Made by a program: the position numbers and the translations under genes. The notes below the pieces were generated by a model. The model was not told the DNA's origin and searched no databases. It saw only the letters and a program-made list of their open reading frames with translations. Positions 32,727-41,037 of a stretch of 64,000 bases of DNA are shown here, in pieces. The stretch is taken from positions 1-64,000 of the forward strand of contig NZ_JAUCDS010000012.1 in NCBI RefSeq assembly GCF_034674885.1, read 5' to 3'. Each line of letters opens with the position of its first letter. Within the stretch, counting starts at the first letter, position 1. The DNA is from Castellaniella sp034674885. GTDB taxonomy: Bacteria > Pseudomonadota > Gammaproteobacteria > Burkholderiales > Burkholderiaceae_B.

Positions 32727-33407
32727 TCAGAACTTGAAGCGGGACCGCGCCGTGCCGCGCAGGGGCTTGGTCCAGGTGTCGAAGATCTGCTCGGTTTCAA
32801 AGTTCGCAGCGCTGGTGCGCGTGATGCGGCAGGCGGTCATGATGGGATTGTGCCCCACGATGGCCACCAGGCGCCCGCCCACGGCCAGCTGGTATTTCAG
32901 TGCGTCGGGCACGGTGGGGACTGAGCCGGTGATCAGGATGGCATCGTATTCTGCCGTGCCCCAGCCCGCGTGAGCATCGCCGGTTTCCTGCACGACATTG
33001 CCGATCTGGCTGCGCGCCAGGTTGGCCTGGGCGAAGGCGGCCAGACGGCTGTCGATCTCGATGGACGTGACCTGCTGGCACAGGAGCGACAGCAGCGCGG
33101 CCTGGTAGCCGGACCCGGTGCCGATTTCCAGCACGCAGTCGCTGGGGATCAGGTGCAGTTCTTCGATGAGTTTCGTTTCGACCTTGGGCGAGAGCATGTG
33201 TTCGCGCGTGTCGACGCCGTCGATGATCAGCGGCAGTTCCGTGTCCGTGAACGCCAGGGCCTGCAGCTGCGGCGGCACGAAGCGTTCGCGCGGCAGGTCG
33301 AAGGCCGCCTGCAGCAGGCGCTCGTTCTGGACATTCCAGGGGCGGATCTGCTGTTCGACCATGTTGAAACGGGCACGTTCGGCATCGCTGATGTCATTGA
33401 CGTTCAT
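32727..33407 (-). CDS. pcm: Protein-L-isoaspartate O-methyltransferase family protein
   Basis: The 226-aa protein has the PCMT core: NMVEQQIRPWNVQNERLLQAAFDLPRERFVPP, the SAM-binding motif VLEIGTGSGYQAALLSLLCQQVTSIEID and a central strand YDAILITGSVP. The C-terminal part (FETEQIFDTWTKPLRGT) diverges from classic Pcm, so isoaspartyl repair is probable rather than certain. It is transcribed away from thiD, with a clear TATAAT box 32 bp upstream of its start. Confidence 0.82.
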   Translation of the reverse strand: MNVNDISDAERARFNMVEQQIRPWNVQNERLLQAAFDLPRERFVPPQLQALAFTDTELPLIIDGVDTREHMLSPKVETKLIEELHLIPSDCVLEIGTGSGYQAALLSLLCQQVTSIEIDSRLAAFAQANLARSQIGNVVQETGDAHAGWGTAEYDAILITGSVPTVPDALKYQLAVGGRLVAIVGHNPIMTACRITRTSAANFETEQIFDTWTKPLRGTARSRFKF

Positions 33408-33420
33408 GTCTCGTAAGCCT

Positions 33421-33444
33421 TAGGGTTAACGTGAGTCGATTATA
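33421..33444 (-). promoter_or_regulatory. pcm -10 box with adjacent TAGGGTTAAC half-site
   Basis: A perfect TATAAT lies on the minus strand at 33444-33439. TAGGGTTAAC (33421-33430), next to the predicted start of transcription, matches half of the 14-bp palindrome found at 45465-45478. No -35 box is obvious. Confidence 0.45.
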
Positions 33445-33503
33445 GGCCAGACCCCGGCGCATGCGGGGGCAGGCCGGTGTCTGGAGAGGTCTTTTGCGGT
33501 GGA

Positions 33504-34325
33504 TCAGGCGGGTTGGCCCCACCATGCATGGAAATGCTGGACAGGGCCGTGACCGGACCCCACCTGCAATTGGCCGGATGCAGCGATGGCCCGTTCCAGG
33601 TAGTGCTTGGCCTGGCGGGCGGCTTCCGGTACGTCGCCGGTGCGGGGCAGCAGGGCGGCCAGGGCGGCCGACAGGGTGCAGCCGGTGCCGTGGGTATTGG
33701 GGGTGTCGATGCGCCGGCCGGGCAGTTCGATCATGCGGTCGCCATCGTGCAGCATGTCGACCGTATCGTTGCCCGGCAGGTGGCCGCCTTTCAGGAAGAC
33801 CCAGCGGTGCGAGTCGTCGGGCAGCAGGCGGCGCAGGCGTTCGGCCGCGCGGCGCATGTCCTTCAGGTTGTCGGCCGGCCCTTGGCCCAGCAGCACGCCG
33901 GCTTCGGGCAGATTGGGGGTGATGACGGTCGCCAGCGGGATCAGGCCCTCGCGCAGGGCCTCGACGGCCTGGCGTTCCAGCAGATGGTCGCCACTTTTGG
34001 CGACCATGACCGGGTCCAGCACCAGATGGGCGGGTTTCCAGTAGGCCAACCGGTCCGCCACGGTACGCGTGACGCCTGCCTGGCCCAGCATGCCGATCTT
34101 CACCGCATCGACGCGCACGTCGGCAAACAGCGTGTCGATCTGCGCGGCGACGAAATCCGGCGGCACCGGGGCGATGTGCGCGACTGCCTGGGTGTTCTGG
34201 GCGGTCAGCGCCGCGATCACCGCCATGCCGTAGGCGCCCAGCGCGCTCATGGTCTTGACGTCCGCCAGCACGCCGGCGCCGCCGGAGGGATCTACGCCGG
34301 CGATGGATAGGGTATTTGGAATCAT
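33504..34325 (-). CDS. thiD: Hydroxymethylpyrimidine/phosphomethylpyrimidine kinase
   Basis: From ATG 34325 the protein is 273 aa, matching ThiD; a start at 34373 would add 16 residues. TLSIAGVDPSGGAGVLADVKTMSALGAYGMAVIAALTAQNT is the ribokinase-like N-terminus. VLDPVMVAKSGDHLL, the VITPNLPEAGVLLG segment and the anion hole DTPNTHGTGCTLSAALAALL complete the active site. It phosphorylates HMP and HMP-phosphate for thiamine synthesis. It lies 64 bp downstream of thiG on the same strand. Confidence 0.95.
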   Translation of the reverse strand: MIPNTLSIAGVDPSGGAGVLADVKTMSALGAYGMAVIAALTAQNTQAVAHIAPVPPDFVAAQIDTLFADVRVDAVKIGMLGQAGVTRTVADRLAYWKPAHLVLDPVMVAKSGDHLLERQAVEALREGLIPLATVITPNLPEAGVLLGQGPADNLKDMRRAAERLRRLLPDDSHRWVFLKGGHLPGNDTVDMLHDGDRMIELPGRRIDTPNTHGTGCTLSAALAALLPRTGDVPEAARQAKHYLERAIAASGQLQVGSGHGPVQHFHAWWGQPA

Positions 34326-34389
34326 CACGGATTTTGCGTCGGTGTCGGAAAAAGGCCTGGGCGGCCACGGCATCGGGAGTGGCTGAGGT

Positions 34390-35193
34390 TCAGGCCGCCC
34401 GCGTCGAGGGCAGCAGGCCTTCGGTGGGTGAACTGGGATCAGCGTCGTAGTATTTGCGTTTCACGCGGCCTGCCAGATAGGCCTCGCGGCCTGCCTCGAC
34501 GCCCAGGCGCATGGCCCGTGCCATGCGGATCGGATCGCGGGCGCCGGCGATGGCGGTATTCATCAGGATGGCATCGCAGCCCAGTTCCATGGCAATGGCG
34601 GCGTCGGATGCCGTGCCGACCCCCGCGTCCACCAGCACCGGAACGGAAGCCTGGTCGATGATCAGCCGCAGGTTCCAGGGGTTGAGGATCCCCATGCCCG
34701 AGCCGATCAGGGACGCCAGCGGCATCACAGCGGACACGCCGATGTCTTCCAGCATGCGGCACTGGATGGGATCGTCGCTGCAGTAGACCATGACATCAAA
34801 GCCGTCGGCGACCAGAGTGCGGGCGGCCGCCAGGGTTTCCGGCATGTTGGGAAACAGATTGCCGGCGTCGCCCAGCACTTCCAGCTTGCACAGATTGTGG
34901 CCGTCCAGCAGTTCGCGCGCCAGCCGCAGGGTGCGCACGGCGTCGTCTGCGGTATAGCAGCCCGCCGTGTTGGGCAGGATGGTGTAGCGGTCGGGCGACA
35001 GGAAATCCAGCAGATTGGGTTCGCCGGGGTTCTGGCCGATGTTGGTGCGGCGGATGGCGACCGTGACGATTTCTGTGCCGCTGGCCTCGATGGCCTCGCG
35101 GGTCTGATCGAAATCACGATATTTTCCGGTGCCGACCAGCAGGCGGGAATGGAAGGTGCGATCGGCGATGGTGAGGGTGTCTGCGGTGTTCAT
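34390..35193 (-). CDS. thiG: Thiazole synthase
   Basis: From ATG 35193 the enzyme is 267 aa with the ThiG TIM barrel: FHSRLLVGTGKYRDFDQTREAI, TVAIRRTNIG, the Schiff-base lysine in LCKLEVLGD, VMVYCSDDPI, MPLASLIGSGMGI and VPVLVDAGVGTASDAAIAMELGCDAILMNTAI. It forms the thiazole phosphate of thiamine using ThiS thiocarboxylate. No thiS frame is found upstream, where it often lies in this lineage, and no TPP riboswitch core is visible in the 243-bp upstream gap. Confidence 0.95.
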   Translation of the reverse strand: MNTADTLTIADRTFHSRLLVGTGKYRDFDQTREAIEASGTEIVTVAIRRTNIGQNPGEPNLLDFLSPDRYTILPNTAGCYTADDAVRTLRLARELLDGHNLCKLEVLGDAGNLFPNMPETLAAARTLVADGFDVMVYCSDDPIQCRMLEDIGVSAVMPLASLIGSGMGILNPWNLRLIIDQASVPVLVDAGVGTASDAAIAMELGCDAILMNTAIAGARDPIRMARAMRLGVEAGREAYLAGRVKRKYYDADPSSPTEGLLPSTRAA

Positions 35194-35273
35194 GGCGATT
35201 GATGGGGCGTAGGCATGGGAATGGCCGCCCGAAAAGAACGGCCGCCTGACAGAATAATCCATTTGACTTGTCA

Positions 35274-35301
35274 GCGGGCTGCCGACAGGAGGCAAGCCCG
35301 C
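35274..35301. other. Hairpin in the thiG to lipoprotein intergenic region
   Basis: GCGGGCTGCC (35274-35283) pairs with GGC-A-AGCCCGC (35291-35301) with one bulge and a 7-nt loop. It lies in the 243-bp divergent gap and would be in the leader of thiG or near its promoter. No T-run follows in either direction. Confidence 0.4.
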
Positions 35302-35436
35302 GATGACACAAAATGTTAATTTTCAGTACATGTGATCGATGCTCAGTTAAGTATATTCACAGAAAACAAGTACAAATTGTGACAGACACTGCCTTTTGGA
35401 TCGAATTGATCTTCATTGCTTGATGGCGAGGTGGAT

Positions 35437-36282
35437 ATGTTGATGCACAAGAAAACAACTGCGGCCTTGCTGGCGGCGACTGTGTTTGTCGCGGGCTGCG
35501 CGACCCAGGATGGCGGCTGGGGCAATAAACAGACCGCCGGCACCGTTATCGGCAGTATCGCCGGCGCTTTGCTGGGCAGCCAGATCGGCGGAGGGTCCGG
35601 GCGTACCGTCGCCATCATTGCCGGCGCCCTGGCCGGTGGCGCGCTGGGCAACTGGATCGGTTCCAGTCTGGATGACAAGGATCGGCAGGCGTTGGCGGCC
35701 AGTACCCAGCAGGTGCTGACCACCGGGAAATCACAGACCTGGGATTCGGACCACAGCGGCGCCAAGGCCGTCATCCGTCCGATCTCCTCGAAAACAGTCA
35801 CTCAGCAGGCCACTATGAAACGGGCGCCGACCATCGCCCAGGTCGATCATCTGGCGGTCATCAACGAGCCCTGGCAGGCCCATAAATCAGCGAACCTGCG
35901 GGCCGGCCCGGCGACGTCCTACGACAAGGTCGGTGGCCTTGCCCCCGGCCAATCCTTCACCGCGTTGGGCCGTACCGGCAATGACTGGATTGCCGTGGGC
36001 CGCCAGGGGGTGACGGTCGGCTATGTTGCGGGGACTCTGGTGGGGCCGATCCGGTCCGCCCAGGCGGACCAGGCGACTGACCTGGACACGATCTCGGTGG
36101 CGCAGGCTGAAAGCCAGGGGTTCAACCTGGATACGCTGGAACCTCAGAAGCCTGTCGTCGAGTCGGTCGCGGTTCAGACGACGTGCCGCAAGATCCAGTA
36201 CGACGTCACCACGGCCAAGGGCAATGAGTCCAAGACGGTCGATGCCTGCCAGGGGGTGGATGGCGCCTGGCAGATTGGATGA
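35437..36282 (+). CDS. Lipoprotein with glycine zipper and SH3-like domain
   Basis: From ATG 35437 (GAGG site upstream) the protein is 281 aa. A lipobox VAGC ends the signal peptide. A glycine-zipper segment (GTVIGSIAGALLGSQIGGGSGRT through IAGALAGGALGNWIGSSLDD) resembles the 17-kDa surface-antigen/OmpA-like family, and a bacterial SH3 domain follows (about 150-205: HKSANLRAGPATSYDKVGGLAPGQSF, DWIAVGRQG). The C-terminal part contains a Cys pair. Glycine zippers insert in membranes and SH3 domains often contact peptidoglycan. It starts a three-gene plus-strand unit, 6 bp before the next gene. The function is unknown. Confidence 0.8.
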   Translation: MLMHKKTTAALLAATVFVAGCATQDGGWGNKQTAGTVIGSIAGALLGSQIGGGSGRTVAIIAGALAGGALGNWIGSSLDDKDRQALAASTQQVLTTGKSQTWDSDHSGAKAVIRPISSKTVTQQATMKRAPTIAQVDHLAVINEPWQAHKSANLRAGPATSYDKVGGLAPGQSFTALGRTGNDWIAVGRQGVTVGYVAGTLVGPIRSAQADQATDLDTISVAQAESQGFNLDTLEPQKPVVESVAVQTTCRKIQYDVTTAKGNESKTVDACQGVDGAWQIG

Positions 36283-36288
36283 TGATCC

Positions 36289-39060
36289 ATGAAATCCGCA
36301 CTGATGACCGTAACGCTGGTGGCAGCGGTCGTCGTCAGCAGTCCGGCGGCGGCGCAGTCCTATCGTCTGGCCTACTCCAAGGCCGAAAACATCGAAATTT
36401 TCATCCAGGGTGCCACCCAGCAGTCGTGGTGCAAGCCTGAACTGGATCTGCGGGTGGTCTATCACGACACGCCGGATCCGCAGGCGTGGGCAGGCCTGAT
36501 GCCCAAGCTGGGGGCTTTGCTGGATCGGCAGTGTCCGCAGGCGACTGCGGTCAGTTGGACCACGGTGGATGCCGCTGGCAAGACCCTGGCGCAGGGCGTC
36601 AGCGACAAAGCGCGGCACTGGGCGCTGGCGTCGACGCCAGCCGCGTCCGCACCGGCGGCGGCTCAATCGGCAGCAACGGCGCAAGCCGATACGCAAGCCG
36701 GCGCGTCACCGCCCGCACACGCGGCCGGGGAACCTGCCGCCAAGGTGGCATCGGTCGCTCCGGCAGTGGCTCCGACTGCGCCGGTCGCCCCATCCGCAGC
36801 GGCTGCAGTCTCGGCGGGTCCGGCCGCAGGGACGGCGCAGGTGGCTGTCGCGCAGGCTGCCCCTGCACCCGCATCTGAACCTGTGCCCCAGCCTCAACCC
36901 GAGCCTGCAGCCCTCACAACGGCTTCTGCGCCTGCTTTTGGCCCCGCCGGCTTTGCCGTGCATGATTGGCAGCCGGAAGCCGAACAGGCCGTGCTGCAGC
37001 GCTCGCCCTTCGTGACGTGGTTGAAAGACCAGAATGGCTGCAGCGTGCTGATCGGGACCGCTCTGGGGGCGGATGCGCAAGGCGCGTCACTGCAGACGAA
37101 AGGGCTGAATTGCGCCCCCGGTGGCCGGGCGCAGGGCGAAGGCTCTTTGGTCCTGCAACGCTCGGATGGCGCCCGTCTCGGGGCGATACGCCGGGTGTAT
37201 GTCGTCAATGGCTTCCCTTTTGGCAAGCCGGTTCAGGATGCCAGGCTGGTGGCGACGGACGGCCATCAGGTCCTGTGGTTCGACCTTGGGCATGACCAGG
37301 CTTCCAAGACCTATTTCCTGCTCAGGACCTGGGTGGCCGACCGGCAGCCTTTGTCCGATCTGCAGATCAGTCAGGATATGCGTCTGGATGGTTTGACCGA
37401 AGGCGTCGACGGTTTCCAGAAGGCCGAGGACATCCAGCGCCGGGTGGATGCCGGGCTGGCTGCGGCGGCGCGGGAACTCCCCGACAATCTGAGGGTGCGG
37501 CTGAGATTCTCGGATGACCTGCAGGGGGTTTTGAAAGAAGACCCCGCGCACATGATGTACGCCATCAATGCGACTCGGCGTTATGACTCATCGCGCCCGG
37601 TGGCGGACAACCCCTGGCAATACAGTTTGCAGAACGCGCGCAACTACGCCTATGCGCGCGCCCAGAAAGAAGCCGAACAACTGGCGGCTGCGCAGCAAGC
37701 GGCGGAACAGGCCGCCGCTGAAAAAGCGGCTGTAGAAGCCGCCCGCGTCGCTGCGGTCCAGGCGCTGCAAGCGTTTGATCAGGCCGGCACAACCGTAGGC
37801 GACTGGCGGCCGGGCGCCGAGGCCGATGTCCTGAAGGCGGCTGCCTTCCTGACCACCATGGACGATCAACAGGGGTGCAAGCTGCGGGCGCGATACCGGC
37901 TGGGGGCGGATCCCCAGTTCCTGTCGCTCAAGACCAAAGGCTTGAGTTGCAATGCGGCGGGGTACGCGGAGGGCGCCGGCTCGCTGGAGATCCAGCGTTC
38001 AGACGGCGCCGTGCTGGTGCGTTTGCCCAATGTGTACGCCACCGATGGCTATCTGTTCAATCAGCCGGTCCAGGTTGCCAGATTGGTCGCCACGGATGGC
38101 CAGCGCTGGCTGTGGTTTGCGCTGGGTTATGACAGCGAATCTCAGTCCTATCTGCTGTTGCGCGCCCAGGCGCCTGACACCAGTGGCGTGTCGGTGTTGC
38201 AGGTCAGCCCGTCCGTAGATGGTCTGACAACTCATGAGGCAAGTTTCCGTAAACAGGCAGATATCCAGCGTCTGGTCGATGTCAGTCTGAGTGCGTTGGT
38301 GACGGTGGCCATGCCTGATGCGCGCAATGCCAGCGTGCGTTTTGCAGATACGCTGGACAGCCTGATCAGCGGGGACAACAATCACATGATGTACGCGGTC
38401 AACGCAGCGCGGGATTGGGATTCACGCAAAAAGCAGGCTGCAGGCCCCTGGAAATACAATCTGCAAAACGCCACCAACTATGTCTTTGCCCGCGCCCAGC
38501 GCAAGGCCGAAGAAGAACGCCGGCAGGCGCTTCTGGCAGAGCAACAACGTATCCAGGCGCTGCAACAGGCGGCCATGCAGGCGCAGAATGCCTTGAATCA
38601 ATATGATCGTCTGGTACAGCAATCCAAGCAGGATCCAGACAGCCTCTATCGTCAGCTGTCCGGAAATCTGCCTGGTTACGAGCCTGTCTTGGGCGGCGCA
38701 TATGGCCGCTTTTATGGCGGCCGTCCCATCGGTTTCCAGCAGGTCGTGCACATCACAGATCAATCGGGTGACGAGGCACAAGCCGATTTCCCCTACGATC
38801 TGCGCATTGCCGGCAAGCCCCCGCTGGCGGATGGCTGGTACTGGATACGCGGCAAGGCCGTGGCAGATGCGAGCCGTCAGGATGATCAGGGGCTGGATAT
38901 GACGGTGGTGACCCCTGGGGCCCAGGGGGTGACGGCCTGCAAGCAGGACGGTTGCGTGGATCTGACCGATCCCCTGGCGCTGACGCGGCTGGCATTGCAG
39001 CAGCCGGACTGGACACCCGAGGCCGCGCATCAAGCCATCGATCAGGCCAAGAACCCCTGA
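36289..39060 (+). CDS. Large secreted protein with two homologous modules, unknown function
   Basis: The 923-aa product has a signal peptide (1-22) and an N-terminal domain to about 110 with two cysteines. A long Ala/Pro linker follows (about 115-220). Then come two homologous modules at about 222-464 and 503-744, joined by a Glu/Ala/Gln-rich helical stretch. The modules share GDW/HDWxPxAE, LKTKGLxC, EGxGSLxxQRSDGA, RLVATDGxxxLWF, NHMMYAxNAxRxxDS and NxxNYxxARAQxxAE. Each has two Cys exactly 24 residues apart, suggesting a disulfide. A second coiled-coil-like stretch (about 740-785) and a C-terminal domain with CKQDGC follow. I do not recognise a family. It is flanked by a lipoprotein gene (6 bp upstream) and a membrane-anchored protein gene (16 bp downstream). 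Confidence 0.75.
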   Translation: MKSALMTVTLVAAVVVSSPAAAQSYRLAYSKAENIEIFIQGATQQSWCKPELDLRVVYHDTPDPQAWAGLMPKLGALLDRQCPQATAVSWTTVDAAGKTLAQGVSDKARHWALASTPAASAPAAAQSAATAQADTQAGASPPAHAAGEPAAKVASVAPAVAPTAPVAPSAAAAVSAGPAAGTAQVAVAQAAPAPASEPVPQPQPEPAALTTASAPAFGPAGFAVHDWQPEAEQAVLQRSPFVTWLKDQNGCSVLIGTALGADAQGASLQTKGLNCAPGGRAQGEGSLVLQRSDGARLGAIRRVYVVNGFPFGKPVQDARLVATDGHQVLWFDLGHDQASKTYFLLRTWVADRQPLSDLQISQDMRLDGLTEGVDGFQKAEDIQRRVDAGLAAAARELPDNLRVRLRFSDDLQGVLKEDPAHMMYAINATRRYDSSRPVADNPWQYSLQNARNYAYARAQKEAEQLAAAQQAAEQAAAEKAAVEAARVAAVQALQAFDQAGTTVGDWRPGAEADVLKAAAFLTTMDDQQGCKLRARYRLGADPQFLSLKTKGLSCNAAGYAEGAGSLEIQRSDGAVLVRLPNVYATDGYLFNQPVQVARLVATDGQRWLWFALGYDSESQSYLLLRAQAPDTSGVSVLQVSPSVDGLTTHEASFRKQADIQRLVDVSLSALVTVAMPDARNASVRFADTLDSLISGDNNHMMYAVNAARDWDSRKKQAAGPWKYNLQNATNYVFARAQRKAEEERRQALLAEQQRIQALQQAAMQAQNALNQYDRLVQQSKQDPDSLYRQLSGNLPGYEPVLGGAYGRFYGGRPIGFQQVVHITDQSGDEAQADFPYDLRIAGKPPLADGWYWIRGKAVADASRQDDQGLDMTVVTPGAQGVTACKQDGCVDLTDPLALTRLALQQPDWTPEAAHQAIDQAKNP

Positions 39061-39076
39061 CAACCAAGGAGCCATC

Positions 39077-40132
39077 ATGGAAGCGCGAAAAAAATGGATG
39101 GTGATCGGGGCGGGGGCTGTCGTGGTGGTGGCAGTGGGCTGGGTCGGCCTGTCCGCCTATGCCAGCAGCCGTGCGGAAGACAAACTCTACGCACTGCTGG
39201 ATCAGTATCACTTGCGTGGCAGTGTGCAATGGCAGGATCTGTCGGCCTCGCCGTTCGGGTCGGTCTCCCTCAAGGGGGTGCAGATTTCGCCTCCGCAGAT
39301 AAAAGACGTTCGTTTCGATATTCAGCAGTTGGATATCGACGACCTGGAAAGCTCGTCGGATGAATCTCGTGCGACCCTGAAGTTCAGCAAGATCTCATCC
39401 ACTGGCGGCCATAGCCCTCTGGGGGGGCTGTCCATGATCCAGGCGGCAGGCCGCACCGAATTGCCCGCCATGTCATTGCAACTGGCCTGGGACTTCCAAC
39501 GAGAGGCCGATACGGGCAGTCTGCATGTTCAGTTGGGCCAGCCAGAGGCTTTCCAGTTGGGAATCGACCTGGAACTGGCGCGGATTGCGGACTTGATGCG
39601 GGCAGTCCATGCGTTCGCGGATGACTCATCGGATGGCAGGTCATCGCCGGGCCGCGGGATGGGCGGTATGCGGGGTGCTGGCGGCATGCCGGGGCTGAGC
39701 GATCTTGCTCGCCTGGGCAGCCCTTTGATGCTGCTGGGTCTGGTCGGCCCGCAACTGGGCGATGTGGCATTGCATCGTGCATCCCTGGATTTTCAGGATC
39801 AAGGGTACGTGAAACGCACGATTGCCATCCTGCAGCGTTCCCGGTTTCGGGTGGTTCCCGGCAAAGGCGATGCGGCCAAACAGCGTGAAGTGCAATTCAA
39901 GCAGTTTGCCGATGACACGCTCAAAGACTGTCAGCAACAGGGAGACGACCTGAAATCAGTCGTGCAGGGGGGCATCGATTGCGATGATGTTCTGGGCTTC
40001 TTGACCGGCGATGAAGATCGACTTCGCCTGACGCTGGAACCTCAGCGGCCCGTCCCGATCCTGGATCTGATCCAGGCGGGGATGCGCAATCCTGAGCAGG
40101 CGGCCCGGATGTTGAACATCAAGGTCAATTAG
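39077..40132 (+). CDS. Membrane-anchored periplasmic protein, unknown function (weak YdgA/AsmA-like N-terminus)
   Basis: The 351-aa protein has a strong AAGGAG site before its ATG and one N-terminal membrane helix (VIGAGAVVVVAVGWVGLSAYA). The following LYALLDQYHLRGSVQWQDLSASPFGSVSLKGVQIS pattern is like the start of DUF945/AsmA-type periplasmic proteins. A Gly/Met-rich loop (GRGMGGMRGAGGMPG, about 193-207) splits the periplasmic part. The rest has a Cys pair in KDCQQQGDDL and GGIDCDDVLG. It ends 21 bp before the convergent btuF. Placement makes it the third member of the unknown envelope locus; similarity to AsmA-like proteins is faint. Confidence 0.7.
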   Translation: MEARKKWMVIGAGAVVVVAVGWVGLSAYASSRAEDKLYALLDQYHLRGSVQWQDLSASPFGSVSLKGVQISPPQIKDVRFDIQQLDIDDLESSSDESRATLKFSKISSTGGHSPLGGLSMIQAAGRTELPAMSLQLAWDFQREADTGSLHVQLGQPEAFQLGIDLELARIADLMRAVHAFADDSSDGRSSPGRGMGGMRGAGGMPGLSDLARLGSPLMLLGLVGPQLGDVALHRASLDFQDQGYVKRTIAILQRSRFRVVPGKGDAAKQREVQFKQFADDTLKDCQQQGDDLKSVVQGGIDCDDVLGFLTGDEDRLRLTLEPQRPVPILDLIQAGMRNPEQAARMLNIKVN

Positions 40133-40153
40133 CCGGCAGACTTGAGCGTCGGA

Positions 40154-41035
40154 TCATGGCCTTGTCCGGGCATCCCGCAGATCCGCGCAGATCGCCTCCG
40201 CCGCGTCCACCAGCCGGGGCCCCGGTCGGTGCAGCCAGTCGGGATCGACTGCGTAGATGCGGCCCTGGCGGGCGGCAGGCAGTCCATGATTGGCCCACCA
40301 TTGACTGCGAACGGCCAGCGTTTCCGTGCCATAAGGGGACAGGATCAGCACGTGCGGGTTCAGGTGCAGCACCGATTCCACGCTGACCTGGGGAGCGGCC
40401 ACGCGGCTGTTCGCATAGGGATTGACGCCGCCGCAGCGCGCCAGCAGGTCGTTGATCAGGGGATCCTTGCCCAAGGTGTACAGGGGGTCGGCGCTGATTT
40501 CGATGAAGACGGTCTGGCGCGGGGGCGGCGCCGGTATCAGGGCGCGGATGCGGCGCGCCAGGGTGTCTGCAGCGGCGTCGGCCACGAGCTGGGTGCCCAG
40601 GCGTTCGCCCAGGTCGCGGATCAGCGCGGGGATGTCGTCCAGCGATTTCGGATCGGCGTAGATCAGGGGCACGCCCAGCGGTTCCAGGCGTCGCGCCAGG
40701 GAGCGCGAGCCGTCGGAGGGCTGCCAGCCGATCACCAGGGTCGGATGCAAGGTCAGGATGCGTTCTTCGCTGAACTGGATGCCGTCGCCGATGCGCGGGA
40801 TGGCGCGCGCTGCGGGCGGATGGTCGCTGCGCAGCACGGTGCCGACGATGTCGGCGCCCGCCCCGGCGGCGTAGACCAGTTCCGTGGCGCTGGGGGCCAG
40901 GGTGATGATGCGGGGCTGGGCGGCCGCACCGGCAAGACCCGTCCAGGCAAGGCCCAGGCCGAGGCAGACGGCGGCGGCCAGGCGCGGCAGGCATCGCCGC
41001 ATCCTGCCGAAGTTGCCCGCCGTCGGCCGTGTCAT
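40154..41035 (-). CDS. btuF: Cobalamin ABC transporter substrate-binding protein BtuF
   Basis: The 293-aa protein has a signal peptide (about 1-38) and a BtuF/FecB fold: PRIITLAPSATELVYAAGAGADIVGTV, SEERILTLHPTLVIGWQ, LGVPLIYADPKSLDDIPALIRDLGERLG and FIEISADPLYTLGKDPLINDLLARCGGVNPYA. It delivers corrinoids from periplasm to the BtuCD importer; btuC and btuD are not in the window. It lies 2 bp downstream of btuB on the same strand and so is probably under the same riboswitch. Confidence 0.92.
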   Translation of the reverse strand: MTRPTAGNFGRMRRCLPRLAAAVCLGLGLAWTGLAGAAAQPRIITLAPSATELVYAAGAGADIVGTVLRSDHPPAARAIPRIGDGIQFSEERILTLHPTLVIGWQPSDGSRSLARRLEPLGVPLIYADPKSLDDIPALIRDLGERLGTQLVADAAADTLARRIRALIPAPPPRQTVFIEISADPLYTLGKDPLINDLLARCGGVNPYANSRVAAPQVSVESVLHLNPHVLILSPYGTETLAVRSQWWANHGLPAARQGRIYAVDPDWLHRPGPRLVDAAEAICADLRDARTRP

Positions 41036-41037
41036 GC

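Noticed and set aside
35194..35436. TPP riboswitch upstream of thiG
   Set aside because: The conserved CTGAGA and ACCTGATCTGG-type cores are absent on the minus strand.
36655..36950. Ala/Pro-rich repetitive stretch as a tandem DNA repeat
   Set aside because: It is a low-complexity protein linker with varied codons, not a DNA repeat with a fixed unit.
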